The notes below the pieces were generated by a model, which was given only the letters and a program-made list of their open reading frames with translations, was not told where the DNA came from and made no database searches. Source: Mangrovivirga halotolerans (GTDB taxonomy: Bacteria; Bacteroidota; Bacteroidia; Cytophagales; Cyclobacteriaceae). Taken from it: a stretch of DNA of 64,000 bases. Of this stretch, positions 33,155 to 42,011 are shown in pieces. The DNA lies in assembly GCF_026241165.1 (NCBI RefSeq), contig NZ_JAPFQN010000003.1:186001-250000 (forward strand). The letters run 5' to 3'. Position numbers and translations under genes: made by a program. The first letter of the stretch is position 1. Each line of letters begins with the position of its first letter.

Positions 33155-35719
33155 TTATTTGTCAGGATCATATTTCCACAAGGTATCATTAGACATACCA
33201 AAATAAATACCATCTTTACCTTCAACGACAAATCTTATTTCTCTTCCACCCAGATAAGGTTTGCTTACAGGTGAAACAGTATAATTTTCCAAATCAAGGG
33301 TATATAAATTATATCTATCAGCTATATATAGTTGGTTTTTATACTCAATTATACCTTTAAAAGTTCCCCATTCAGCTTCTGAATGTAAATAACCATCCTC
33401 GATCCATTCATTATTTATTTTTTTATAGAATCTCAGATAGGCTTCTATAATACTTTGATTGTTTAAATCAAATAATACAAAATAGGGTTGATTGTTATAT
33501 TTAAAGGCTTCTCTCTCAATTATAAATCCACCTTCCCAATGTTTGGTCGGATATGGTAAACTATCTGATGTCATCCAGTTTTTCGATATTGGATCATATT
33601 CGTAGATATATTCATTATCCAGCAAATTTAAATTGCCATCAAAATAGCTAGCATGACTCTGGGAATAGCTCCCTGTAGTTTCGAATTTTGCAGGAATTTC
33701 TTCCCAGGTATTAGTAATCAAATCAAAACGATACATATCCTGTAAGTAATTACCAAATCCAAAATAAAATGCATTATTTCCCCCTTCAGAAAAAGGACGT
33801 TCCCTTGGTTGATTGTTTGGAAGATTGCCTAATACTGACCATTCTTTAGAATCTGTATTATAGGAATATACTTTAATAGGATTAGGTTCATTAAACAAAT
33901 ACCCACCAGTAAAAATAATTTGATTATCTACACTGGTTTGAGTTCCTAAAGAAGCGAATGCATCATCGGGAACGTTTTTTAATTCTGTCCAGGAAGATTT
34001 ATAATCAAACTCAAGCATTATTTCGGAAGTGGTAGTTACACCACCCGAGACAACAGTTATCTTATCTATTATATTTGTCGATTTTCTAGTGTCATCAAAA
34101 CTAGTATTGATCTCTGCAATTATTTGGTTCTGTGATGCAGAGATAACCGTCATCTGTTTATTGCCAAAAGTAATGATGTTATTATTAATATCTGGACTAA
34201 AGCCTTTCCCTGTTATAGTTATTTGGCCGCCATAGTTTTCAACATATTTTGGATTGAAATCTGATATTTCAGGTGATTTTAATGTTAATGAATCCTCAAT
34301 CACTATAACAGGACCCATTTTGTTAGGTGCATACTGAATATTAAATAGACCATCATAAGTAAAAGCAGAATTAGGGAATAAAAACCTTATTTCATCAGAT
34401 GAATTAGAAATGATATTCGAGCCACTATAATTATTACCCTTGAATAAACCGATTTTATTGTTGGTTGGATGAAAGTTTTTACCTTTAATGATAATTTCAT
34501 CTCCAAATGTAGCTTCATTGGGCGTTATGGATTCTATTAAAATTGTATTCATTTCAAAATCAAAATCGAGGGAATGACCACCGTCTTTTAATATTATTTT
34601 ATTAGACTTATATCTAATTTCTTCAGGGATTATGAATGTAATAAAATCCTTTCCCTGATTTATTATTTCACATTTGTCACTTTGGTGAACATATGGATTA
34701 CCATTATATGATGTTTGAAAGTTTATTAATATTTCGTTACCATTTTCTCTGGTTTGAAAGTTTTCACCTGTTATGGTTAATTCATCTAGCCAGGTGCCAT
34801 TGGTAGGCATGAAAGATATTGCTGGCTTTAAATACTTGAAGTCTGTAATTGTAACAATTTGTTTACCAACGCTAAGTTTTACAGTATCAGTGGTTATACC
34901 TGGAGGAACAATCACCTTCATAAAATCATTTTCTAAGCTTATAATTTCACAAGATTTTGACCCAATCATTATATCAGAAAATTCCGGGAAGTATTTGAAA
35001 ATCCCTGATATTGAAATAGTGTCGTAAGATCTGGCTGAAGTAGGATTGATTTCTGATATTTTTATTTCTTCTAATTGAAGCTTTTGACTTGAATAAGCAA
35101 TATTTCCTACAATTGAAACACTAACATCGGATACCATATCTAGAGGTTTATATGGAACAACTACACTTAATAAAGTATCAGATGATTCTATTACATTAGT
35201 CTTGTGATCTCCAATTTTGACTATATTGCTTGTCTTCACAAAGCTAAATCCATCACCTTTAATTAATATAGTATCACCGTGAATAGCTGTAGAGGGTTTA
35301 ATGCTTGTAATTATGGGAGCCCCACTTCCTAGACTTAAAAACTCTTTATTTTCACCGTAAACTATATAATCATTCGTCTCAATAAAAGCTCTGACACTAT
35401 ATGCCACATTCTCTTCAAGAGTGGTATTTATAATTGCAGAAAAATTGCTTGATTGAATATTGTCAGCATATATTACACCATCACTTAACTCTTTTGTAGG
35501 ATTTTGAGCTTTAGCCCAAACAAAACCATAATTAATAACCTCAAAATCACCTCTATAAATTATTTCTGCATTGAATTTTGCTCCCTCATCTGAAATTTCT
35601 GTTACTGGTAGAGTATTTAATCTGGGATAGGGCCTTTGTGTAACCTGTTCTTCTTCACATCCTGATATCAGGAAACAAATAATCGAAAAGTAAAATATAT
35701 ATTTAATAGTTGAATTCAT
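33155..35719 (-). CDS. IPT/TIG repeat and kelch-propeller surface lipoprotein
   Basis: An 854-residue lipoprotein (LISGC, Cys21). After a fibronectin-like first domain (about 28-130, with F-N-A-E-I-I-Y-R-G-D), five IPT/TIG immunoglobulin-like domains follow, each opening with the I-x-x-x-x-P-x-x-x-x-x-x-D-x-I-x-I-x-G pattern (near 135, 220, 300, 395, 485). The last ~280 residues look like a kelch-type beta-propeller (IFTGGYLFNEP, WSVLGNLPN, W-E-E-I-P-A-K-F). It probably faces the outside. The ATG shares one base with the stop of the barrel gene (TAATG), so the two are translationally coupled. Confidence 0.86.
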   Translation of the reverse strand: MNSTIKYIFYFSIICFLISGCEEEQVTQRPYPRLNTLPVTEISDEGAKFNAEIIYRGDFEVINYGFVWAKAQNPTKELSDGVIYADNIQSSNFSAIINTTLEENVAYSVRAFIETNDYIVYGENKEFLSLGSGAPIITSIKPSTAIHGDTILIKGDGFSFVKTSNIVKIGDHKTNVIESSDTLLSVVVPYKPLDMVSDVSVSIVGNIAYSSQKLQLEEIKISEINPTSARSYDTISISGIFKYFPEFSDIMIGSKSCEIISLENDFMKVIVPPGITTDTVKLSVGKQIVTITDFKYLKPAISFMPTNGTWLDELTITGENFQTRENGNEILINFQTSYNGNPYVHQSDKCEIINQGKDFITFIIPEEIRYKSNKIILKDGGHSLDFDFEMNTILIESITPNEATFGDEIIIKGKNFHPTNNKIGLFKGNNYSGSNIISNSSDEIRFLFPNSAFTYDGLFNIQYAPNKMGPVIVIEDSLTLKSPEISDFNPKYVENYGGQITITGKGFSPDINNNIITFGNKQMTVISASQNQIIAEINTSFDDTRKSTNIIDKITVVSGGVTTTSEIMLEFDYKSSWTELKNVPDDAFASLGTQTSVDNQIIFTGGYLFNEPNPIKVYSYNTDSKEWSVLGNLPNNQPRERPFSEGGNNAFYFGFGNYLQDMYRFDLITNTWEEIPAKFETTGSYSQSHASYFDGNLNLLDNEYIYEYDPISKNWMTSDSLPYPTKHWEGGFIIEREAFKYNNQPYFVLFDLNNQSIIEAYLRFYKKINNEWIEDGYLHSEAEWGTFKGIIEYKNQLYIADRYNLYTLDLENYTVSPVSKPYLGGREIRFVVEGKDGIYFGMSNDTLWKYDPDK

Positions 35720-36957
35720 TATTTATATAGGATTAGATTTATTGAAAATCTGCTTAACTTTCCATTTGACTCTATATCAGTGCTGAGTCGTGCCATATAA
35801 AAATATCTTATTCCCAAACTAGCTTCAAATTTTTCAAAAGCTTTAGTGTATCCAATTCCACCCCAATATCCAATTTGATTTTTTTTGATCTCCAAAGCGG
35901 ATTTTTCCGGATATGTTGTTACTTCATTGGTTGAAGAAACCTTTTCAGTTAATAAAATCGATTTGGTGTTTACATGAAAATCAAAATTAAAGCCTCCATG
36001 AAAATATATTTTGTCATAAGTTAAGGGTATAGAATATTTTAATGAAATAGGCAGAGAAAAAGTGTTTATGGAAATATAAGTATCATAATAATACCGATAT
36101 GATCCGTCAATTACTTTATGTGATGAGTAGCTTGATTTTATGTAATGAACTTCACCTTGAAGGGCTATATTCTCATTTATTCGAGGAGAAGAAAGAATGA
36201 AAATAATCCCGAAATCAGGATTGATTGAATTATAAGAATTATTTAAGTAAATATAATTATTCCGATTGTCTGGTAACCTGATGATAGAATTACTGATTCC
36301 AACACTTGCTCCAATTTTAAAACTTGTCCGGGGTTGGAGAGATTTGAATTCTTCGAATTCAGATCCAGAGCATATATTATATTTGACAATTAATTTAGTT
36401 AGTCCAATATCATTTAGCCTTAATTTCTCAATATGACTATTGGAATTGTATAAGCAGTCACTAATTAAAAATGATAATATTCCCTTCCAATTGTTATTTT
36501 TTATATAACCTGTCCTATTAACTATATTTGACTTCTCTTTGATGGTCTCCAGATTATATAAAATTGTATCTTTTTTTACATAATATTTATTATGTGATTT
36601 GTAAAGACTTATTTTTCCAGTTACAAGAACTTCTACAAAACGGTCTTTCAGGATTTGAGAGAGATAGAATTTTTCATTTATTACTCCATAACCTATAATG
36701 TCACTTGGTAAATAAGTTTTTGATCCGTTTTCTCCAATAAAATCACAGGATTTATAATTCTTTGAATTAGACCGATATTCAATTAGTCCTTCAATGGTAT
36801 CATTTTCAAAAGTTATAATGAACCCATTTTTATAATTGTTTTGTCCCGATAAATCAATTATAAAAACTACATTAATAGATAGAAAAAAAATAATTTTAAT
36901 AAGAGTTCTCAAATTACTAAAAATGGCATTATAAAGTGCCCGAAATTTTAGATGCAT
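35719..36957 (-). CDS. Outer-membrane beta-barrel protein with N-terminal surface domain
   Basis: A 412-residue exported protein. The signal region is unusually far in (hydrophobic about 20-36, ending I-D-L-S-G-Q); an internal TTG at codon 16 would give a more normal signal peptide. Residues ~40-130 form a beta domain (I-T-F-E-N-D-T-I-E-G-L-I-E-Y-R, Y-L-P-S-D-I-I-G-Y-G), often seen in Bacteroidota barrel proteins. From ~205 to the end there are amphipathic strands of a PorT/OmpW-like barrel, ending with F-S-I-N-L-I-L-Y-K. It is the first gene of a two-gene unit with the IPT/kelch lipoprotein. Substrate or partner unknown. Confidence 0.75.
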   Translation of the reverse strand: MHLKFRALYNAIFSNLRTLIKIIFFLSINVVFIIDLSGQNNYKNGFIITFENDTIEGLIEYRSNSKNYKSCDFIGENGSKTYLPSDIIGYGVINEKFYLSQILKDRFVEVLVTGKISLYKSHNKYYVKKDTILYNLETIKEKSNIVNRTGYIKNNNWKGILSFLISDCLYNSNSHIEKLRLNDIGLTKLIVKYNICSGSEFEEFKSLQPRTSFKIGASVGISNSIIRLPDNRNNYIYLNNSYNSINPDFGIIFILSSPRINENIALQGEVHYIKSSYSSHKVIDGSYRYYYDTYISINTFSLPISLKYSIPLTYDKIYFHGGFNFDFHVNTKSILLTEKVSSTNEVTTYPEKSALEIKKNQIGYWGGIGYTKAFEKFEASLGIRYFYMARLSTDIESNGKLSRFSINLILYK

Positions 36958-37249
36958 GTCTTTTTGTTGATGAAGTTTGATAAAGCCCTATACAGTCAAA
37001 AAGATGCAAATTAAAATTAAAAAAATAAATTTCAAACAAATTAATGTTTCTAATTCATCAAGATCATAGTTTTATTACTGATTTTTTAATTGCTTTTTAA
37101 GCAATTGGTTTTTTCTGATAGTAAGATGGTTTTGGTATCTAGATGTAAACTATTTGTTAAGGAATGATCCAATGAATTGATTAAGTGTGATAATTATCAC
37201 ACTTTATGATCCCCATCTTAATTAAATTAAATAAAAAATTCAGGGAGTC
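36958..37249. other. Intergenic region with a Crp-type palindrome
   Basis: A 292-bp A/T-rich gap between the divergent barrel gene and the second DUF2892 gene. Its one clear element is the perfect palindrome at 37183-37204. No reading frame with coding character was seen. Confidence 0.6.
37183..37204. promoter_or_regulatory. Crp/Fnr-type operator upstream of the second DUF2892 gene
   Basis: A perfect 22-bp palindrome whose core is TGTGA (37186-37190), TAATTA, TCACA (37197-37201): the classical Crp half-sites with the normal 6-bp spacer. It ends 45 bp before the ATG at 37250. No consensus -33 element is visible downstream, which fits an activator-dependent promoter with the site near -40; that placement is inference. 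No Crp/Fnr regulator is encoded in the window. Confidence 0.6.
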
Positions 37250-37465
37250 ATGAAAAAGAACATGGGGACCACCGATAGAGTAATCAGAACAATAATTGCA
37301 TTGACTTTGATTGCATTATTTGTTGCTGAGGTATTAACCGGAGTCTTGGGATTCGTTATGCTAATACTTGCAGTTATATTTCTGCTTACTAGTTTTGCAG
37401 GATTTTGTCCGTTGTATAAACCCTTTGGTATTAGCACATGTCCAAGGAATAAACAACATCGTTGA
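37250..37465 (+). CDS. DUF2892 (YgaP-like) membrane protein, second copy
   Basis: A 71-residue paralogue of the protein at 31235: MKKNMGTTDRVIRTIIA, two hydrophobic helices and the F-C-P-L-Y-K-P-F-G-I-S-T-C motif with both Cys. The two copies are about 6 kb apart and not in tandem. This copy is preceded by a Crp/Fnr-type palindrome, whereas the first has an ordinary -7 element, which suggests different regulation. A terminator follows at 37513. The function is as for the first copy: membrane-associated, perhaps sulfur-related. Confidence 0.9.
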   Translation: MKKNMGTTDRVIRTIIALTLIALFVAEVLTGVLGFVMLILAVIFLLTSFAGFCPLYKPFGISTCPRNKQHR

Positions 37466-37512
37466 GGTTAAGGTAGAATAAGCACTGTGTGATAATAGTT
37501 TGATTACAGATT

Positions 37513-37540
37513 AAAAAGAACGCCAATCGGCGTTCTTTTT
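37513..37540. terminator. Rho-independent terminator after the second DUF2892 gene
   Basis: AAAAGAACGCC-aatc-GGCGTTCTTTT, a perfect stem with T-tract; the symmetric A-tract could serve the convergent TonB-domain gene too. Confidence 0.88.
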
Positions 37541-37629
37541 AATTAAACTTAATCAAGTTTTATCTTGAATGAGTTAGACTTAAGATTCAGAATTGTCGAT
37601 TTTCTCGGAAAAATCGCCATCAATAAACT

Positions 37630-38364
37630 TTAGTTTTGATTTCGATTGTCACCAAAGGATATGGTTGTAATAAAGTGCTGTTTTACTTCTCTTCCTCTTT
37701 GAGAGGCAGGTTTCCAATTTGGCATAGTTTTGAAAGTATTTAATATCTCTTTTTTCACCTGATTAGAAAGGTTTATTTCCTTAAAAAATTTTATATTTTC
37801 TGCCGATCCTTCCTCATTAATCGTAAATTGTACTATGACACTACCAGTTGATTTTTGTTCAAGCATTGATTGATTGTATTGGAAGTTGGCAGCAAAAAAC
37901 GCGTATAGATTAGCCACTCCTCCGTGAAATGAAGCAGGTTCTTCTATTATAGTGAAATTTGGGTTTACACTTTGAGTATAAGTATTTTTTGATTCAAATT
38001 CCTTTTTGGTGATATACGTTGATGGTCCTTTATATTCTCCTAATCTAAGATCGATATGATCGATAATTAATGTTTCTTTTTCTAATTGAATTATATTAGT
38101 AGAGCGTCCTTTCAATCTGTGTGGAGTTGATTGGTACCCTATGTAGGAAACCTCTACTTCTTTATTATCATATAAGCGTTCTATTTCAAATTTACCTTCT
38201 CTATCTGTTGAAGTTCCTTTACCGGTATTTTTTATAATAATGTTAGCACCTTCTAAAGGCTTTTGAGTTTCCTTATCTATTACCTGGCCAAAATATTTTT
38301 TATTTTGACAGAACCCAGTATTAGATAATAATATGAAAATGGAAAAATAAATCAGCTTAGCCAT
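37630..38364 (-). CDS. Carboxypeptidase-like regulatory domain plus TonB C-terminal protein
   Basis: A 244-residue exported protein with signal peptide MAKLIYFSIFILLSNTGFCQ. Residues 23-95 are a CarboxypepD_reg-like domain (F-G-Q-V-I-D-K-E-T-Q-K-P-L-E-G-A-N-I, then G-K-G-T-S-T-D-R-E-G-K-F). Residues ~150-240 resemble a TonB C-terminal domain (G-S-V-I-V-Q-F-T-I-N-E-E-G-S-A-E-N-I, then P-N-W-K-P-A). There is no N-terminal transmembrane anchor with a proline-rich spacer, so it is not a classical TonB. In Bacteroidota such domains often sit in regulatory or envelope proteins. Monocistronic. Confidence 0.82.
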   Translation of the reverse strand: MAKLIYFSIFILLSNTGFCQNKKYFGQVIDKETQKPLEGANIIIKNTGKGTSTDREGKFEIERLYDNKEVEVSYIGYQSTPHRLKGRSTNIIQLEKETLIIDHIDLRLGEYKGPSTYITKKEFESKNTYTQSVNPNFTIIEEPASFHGGVANLYAFFAANFQYNQSMLEQKSTGSVIVQFTINEEGSAENIKFFKEINLSNQVKKEILNTFKTMPNWKPASQRGREVKQHFITTISFGDNRNQN

Positions 38365-38550
38365 AACTAAATAAAAATTCCTGTATTAGTAAAAAATTGA
38401 TTTCAAATTTAAGTATTTATATTTAAATAGGTAAGTAAGTTTTATAGTTAGAAATAATATTTCATTACTATTGTGATTATCTGAATTACTCTCGAAACAC
38501 TTAATCATGTAAATTGTCTAACTTATTCCTATTCTCTCAGTTATAACACC

Positions 38551-39558
38551 ATGCGACCAAAAGATCCGTTATTACAATTCACCGATAAAGGTATCTATTG
38601 CGAAAAGGGAGGTTTCTTCATCGATCCCTGGCGGCCGGTGGATAAAGCCCTGATCACTCATGGACACGCAGATCATGCCAGGTGGGGAATGAAAAACTAT
38701 TTATCTACTCCAATAACTGAAGCGATCATGAAATATCGGATCGGTGCAGATATTAATTCTGAATCCATAGGTTTCAATCATAAAAAAAGAATAAATGGTG
38801 TCCACGTCTCCTTTTTTCCTGCGGGACACATACCCGGTTCGGCGCAGATCCTTGTTGAAGACACATCACAACGCTGGGTAGTGAGTGGTGACTATAAAGT
38901 AATTGAGGATTCTATTAGTGAGCCATTCGAGTTAGTGAAATGTGATTATTTTATTACTGAGTCAACTTTTGGGCTTCCTGTATATCGATGGCGTACCGAT
39001 GAAGAGATCTTTGGTGAATTAAATCAGTGGATCTCTGAAAATATTGAAAATAAGATTAACTCGGTAATACTTGGATATAGCCTTGGGAAGGCTCAGCGAT
39101 TATTACAGGGAATAGACAATTCTTTTCTCCCTGTTTACTGTCACGGTGCTGTGTATAATATGAACGAAGTACTAGCGGCAGCCGGGATGGATCTAAACGA
39201 TTATAAACCTATAACCAGGGACACCCCAAAAGACGAATTAAAAGGAAGAGTTATCATCGCTCCACCATCGGTGTTAGGAACCCCCTGGTTGCGCAAGTTA
39301 AAACCCTATAAAACGGCAATGGCCAGTGGTTGGATGACCCTCCGTGGTGCTCGTAGAAGGCGAAATGCTGATAAAGGCATTATTCTTTCTGATCACGTGG
39401 ATTGGCCCGGTCTTAATGCCACTGTTAAAGCGGTGGAGGCAGAGCATATATACGTTACCCATGGATACTCAGACATTTATGTTCAATACCTGAGAGAACA
39501 AGGAATCGATGCGGATGTTGTTAAATCTGAATATGAAGGAGAAACTGATACAGAATAA
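38551..39558 (+). CDS. Ligase-associated DNA exonuclease (MBL fold)
   Basis: A 335-residue metallo-beta-lactamase/beta-CASP-type nuclease. The metal motif H-G-H-A-D-H is at 37-42 (preceded by A-L-I-T), and F-P-A-G-H-I-P-G-S-A-Q, S-G-D-Y-K and the C-terminal Y-V-T-H-G-Y-S-D are present. In many bacteria this gene is next to a specific ATP-dependent ligase and takes part in a DNA repair set. Here the stop and the ligase start share a base (TAATG), so the pair is translationally coupled. Confidence 0.9.
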   Translation: MRPKDPLLQFTDKGIYCEKGGFFIDPWRPVDKALITHGHADHARWGMKNYLSTPITEAIMKYRIGADINSESIGFNHKKRINGVHVSFFPAGHIPGSAQILVEDTSQRWVVSGDYKVIEDSISEPFELVKCDYFITESTFGLPVYRWRTDEEIFGELNQWISENIENKINSVILGYSLGKAQRLLQGIDNSFLPVYCHGAVYNMNEVLAAAGMDLNDYKPITRDTPKDELKGRVIIAPPSVLGTPWLRKLKPYKTAMASGWMTLRGARRRRNADKGIILSDHVDWPGLNATVKAVEAEHIYVTHGYSDIYVQYLREQGIDADVVKSEYEGETDTE

Positions 39559-41150
39559 TGAAGCACTTCATTTCTTTATTTAAAAAGATCGATAGTACTA
39601 CCAAAACATCTGTAAAACAGGCTGCATTGGTTGAATATCTCCAAAAATCGGATGGGCGGGATAGTATTTGGGCTGTAGCCTTACTTACAGGTAAGCGTCC
39701 AAAGCGTACCGTAAATTCGACACAAATCAGGACATGGGCTGCTGAGGAATCTGGTATTCCTCTATGGCTATTTGAAGATACTTATCATATTGTTGGTGAT
39801 TTGGCAGAAACTGTTAGTTTGGTGCTACCTCCTGTAGAAAAAGAAAACCTTAAACCCTTAAGCGAATACATGGATTTGCTTACCGGTTTAAAAGATAAAG
39901 AGGAGGAAGAGAAGAAAGAACTCGTATTGTCAATCTGGAGATCATTAGATGTCACAGGCAGATTTATTTTTAACAAACTCATGACCGGTGGGTTTCGGAT
40001 TGGTGTCTCTTCCAAAATAATGACGAAAGCAATTGCTGATTATGCCGAATTACCTGAAGATGTTGTTGCCCTGAGATTGACAGGTAGATGGTCTCCTGTT
40101 GATCTCACTCTGGATGATCTGTTAAAAGAACCTGATGAAGAAGAGCGGTTGTCAAAACCATATCCGTTTTACCTGGCGTATGCATTGGAAGATGAGCCTC
40201 ATGAGCTGGGTGATCCTGATGAATGGTTCGCCGAACGAAAGTGGGATGGTATCCGTGGTCAGATCATTTTACGTGATGGTCAGTTGTTTGTGTGGAGTCG
40301 TGGTGAAGAGCTGATCACTGATAAATATCCTGAATTTGAAATATTGAAGGACCTATTTGATCATGATATCGTTTTTGATGGGGAAATCCTGGCTTTCAGT
40401 GAGGGTGAACCGCTACCATTTCATTTACTCCAACAACGTATTGGAAGAAAGAATGTCACTGCCAGCCTGATGAAAAAGGTGCCTGTTGCTTTTTACGCAT
40501 ATGATATATTAGAATATAAAGAGGAAGATTTCCGTGAGGTTCCTTTTAGTAAAAGGAGAGCGCTCCTGGAGAAGGTACTCAGTGAAATTGATTCTGAAAT
40601 TATTAACCTTTCACCAATAGTTTCTTTTTCAAACTGGAAAGAACTGGAACCAGAAAGAGAAAATGCTCTTGAGTATAAGAGTGAAGGGTTGATGTTAAAG
40701 CATAAAGATTCGATCTATCAGGTAGGACGTAAAAAAGGAGGATGGTGGAAATGGAAAATGGATCCACTGACTGTCGATGCAGTCTTGATTTATGCCATGA
40801 GAGGCCATGGTCGTCGGGCTAATTTATATACAGATTATACATTTGCTGTGTGGGATGATGAAGGAAACCTTGTGCCTTTTACTAAAGCATATTCCGGATT
40901 GACTGATGCTGAATTCATGGAAGTCGATCGATTTGTTAAACAAAATACGATCGAACGATTCGGACCGGTCAGGTCTGTAACTCCCGAGCTGGTCTTTGAG
41001 ATCGCTTTTGAGGGTATTGCGCCTTCTAAAAGACATAAGTCAGGAGTGGCAGTCAGGTTCCCCAGAATGCATCGATGGCGAAAGGATAAACCTGTGGAAG
41101 AAGCTGATACTCTGGCAAATCTGCATAAAATATTAAATATAGTTACTTGA
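39558..41150 (+). CDS. ATP-dependent DNA ligase (ligase-exonuclease cluster type)
   Basis: A 530-residue ligase that seals nicks using ATP. The adenylated lysine is Lys228 in the K-W-D-G motif (228-231); downstream motifs (D-G-E-I near 273-276, F-Y-A-Y-D-I, S-E-G-L-M-L-K, G-W-W-K-W-K) are intact. An N-terminal helical domain (to ~200) and a C-terminal OB fold (about 410-525) complete the molecule. It is distinct from the essential NAD-dependent LigA. The helicase (Lhr type) and PdeM phosphoesterase that often accompany this pair are not adjacent here. Confidence 0.93.
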   Translation: MKHFISLFKKIDSTTKTSVKQAALVEYLQKSDGRDSIWAVALLTGKRPKRTVNSTQIRTWAAEESGIPLWLFEDTYHIVGDLAETVSLVLPPVEKENLKPLSEYMDLLTGLKDKEEEEKKELVLSIWRSLDVTGRFIFNKLMTGGFRIGVSSKIMTKAIADYAELPEDVVALRLTGRWSPVDLTLDDLLKEPDEEERLSKPYPFYLAYALEDEPHELGDPDEWFAERKWDGIRGQIILRDGQLFVWSRGEELITDKYPEFEILKDLFDHDIVFDGEILAFSEGEPLPFHLLQQRIGRKNVTASLMKKVPVAFYAYDILEYKEEDFREVPFSKRRALLEKVLSEIDSEIINLSPIVSFSNWKELEPERENALEYKSEGLMLKHKDSIYQVGRKKGGWWKWKMDPLTVDAVLIYAMRGHGRRANLYTDYTFAVWDDEGNLVPFTKAYSGLTDAEFMEVDRFVKQNTIERFGPVRSVTPELVFEIAFEGIAPSKRHKSGVAVRFPRMHRWRKDKPVEEADTLANLHKILNIVT

Positions 41151-41153
41151 TAG

Positions 41154-41182
41154 TTTGATATTATTATTTAGAGTACTTTCGC
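41154..41182 (+). promoter_or_regulatory. Promoter of the RMD1-family gene
   Basis: TTTG (41154-41157) and TACTTTCG (41174-41181; one base off TAnnTTTG), separated by 16 bp, fit a Bacteroidota promoter just after the ligase stop. This suggests that the RMD1 gene has its own promoter. Confidence 0.45.
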
Positions 41183-41198
41183 GATTATTTTATCCTGG

Positions 41199-42011
41199 AT
41201 GGAAATTTATAACCAGATAAGTGAACGGAAAGAAGTTAAGTATTTTGCCGTTCAATTAGGCAATAACATTGATATTGTCTCACTCAGAAAAGAGACTCGT
41301 TTCAGGGTCATTAGTTTTTCAGCTTCAGATATAATGTTTGAAGTTGAGCACGGAGGATACATTCACCTTTTTAAGCAGGGATCAGTTGTTTTTGTTAACT
41401 GCAAACAACACGAACAAGATCGATTTATTGAAATAGTTAATCCTTATGTTACAGAGCCTCAGAGCCAGCGTTTTGTAGATGATTTTGAGATTGAAATAGA
41501 ACCTGATAAACCTTCGCGATTTCAGTTTGATTATTTCTCTCTTCCTGTAGTCAATACTGATGTCCATAAGGTTGTGGCTCTAAATCTTGTGCAAAGTACC
41601 GCTTTGGATTATTATTCAGAGATTGTGTCAAGATTGCTTGCGCAAATCAATGAATTCTCTGTTCAATTGGCCCAAAAAGGTAAGCTAAAATCGGGTAGAA
41701 AGAGCATGCTTAAATTTATTGGTGAATCTCTTATTTCAAAAAATGCCATAGCACAGCAAATTTATTTTTTCGACACACCAGATATTGCCTGGGATGACCA
41801 GTATCTGGATCGGTTAAATCGGGAATTAAATAATAATTTCGAATTAAAGCAGAGGTATCGTGTTCTGGAAACGAAGTTTAAAATACTGGAAGAAAATTTG
41901 TCAGTTTATATGGATATCTATAACCAGAAAGAAAGTGCTATTCTCGAATGGATCATTATCATTCTGATATTAATTGAGGTTATAGATACTTTTTTGACAA
42001 AGTTGATTTAA
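41199..42011 (+). CDS. RMD1/DUF155 family protein
   Basis: A 270-residue protein of the RMD1/sporulation-related (DUF155) family. It has an N-terminal alpha/beta domain with strands F-R-V-I-S-F-S and G-S-V-V-F-V-N-C, a central helix (S-T-A-L-D-Y-Y-S-E-I-V-S) and a C-terminal coiled region ending with one hydrophobic helix (I-L-E-W-I-I-I-I-L-I-L-I-E-V), the usual family order. In eukaryotes RMD1/RMND1 act at the mitochondrial inner membrane; the bacterial role is unknown. Its TAA overlaps the TAA of the convergent sigma-factor gene. Confidence 0.85.
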   Translation: MEIYNQISERKEVKYFAVQLGNNIDIVSLRKETRFRVISFSASDIMFEVEHGGYIHLFKQGSVVFVNCKQHEQDRFIEIVNPYVTEPQSQRFVDDFEIEIEPDKPSRFQFDYFSLPVVNTDVHKVVALNLVQSTALDYYSEIVSRLLAQINEFSVQLAQKGKLKSGRKSMLKFIGESLISKNAIAQQIYFFDTPDIAWDDQYLDRLNRELNNNFELKQRYRVLETKFKILEENLSVYMDIYNQKESAILEWIIIILILIEVIDTFLTKLI

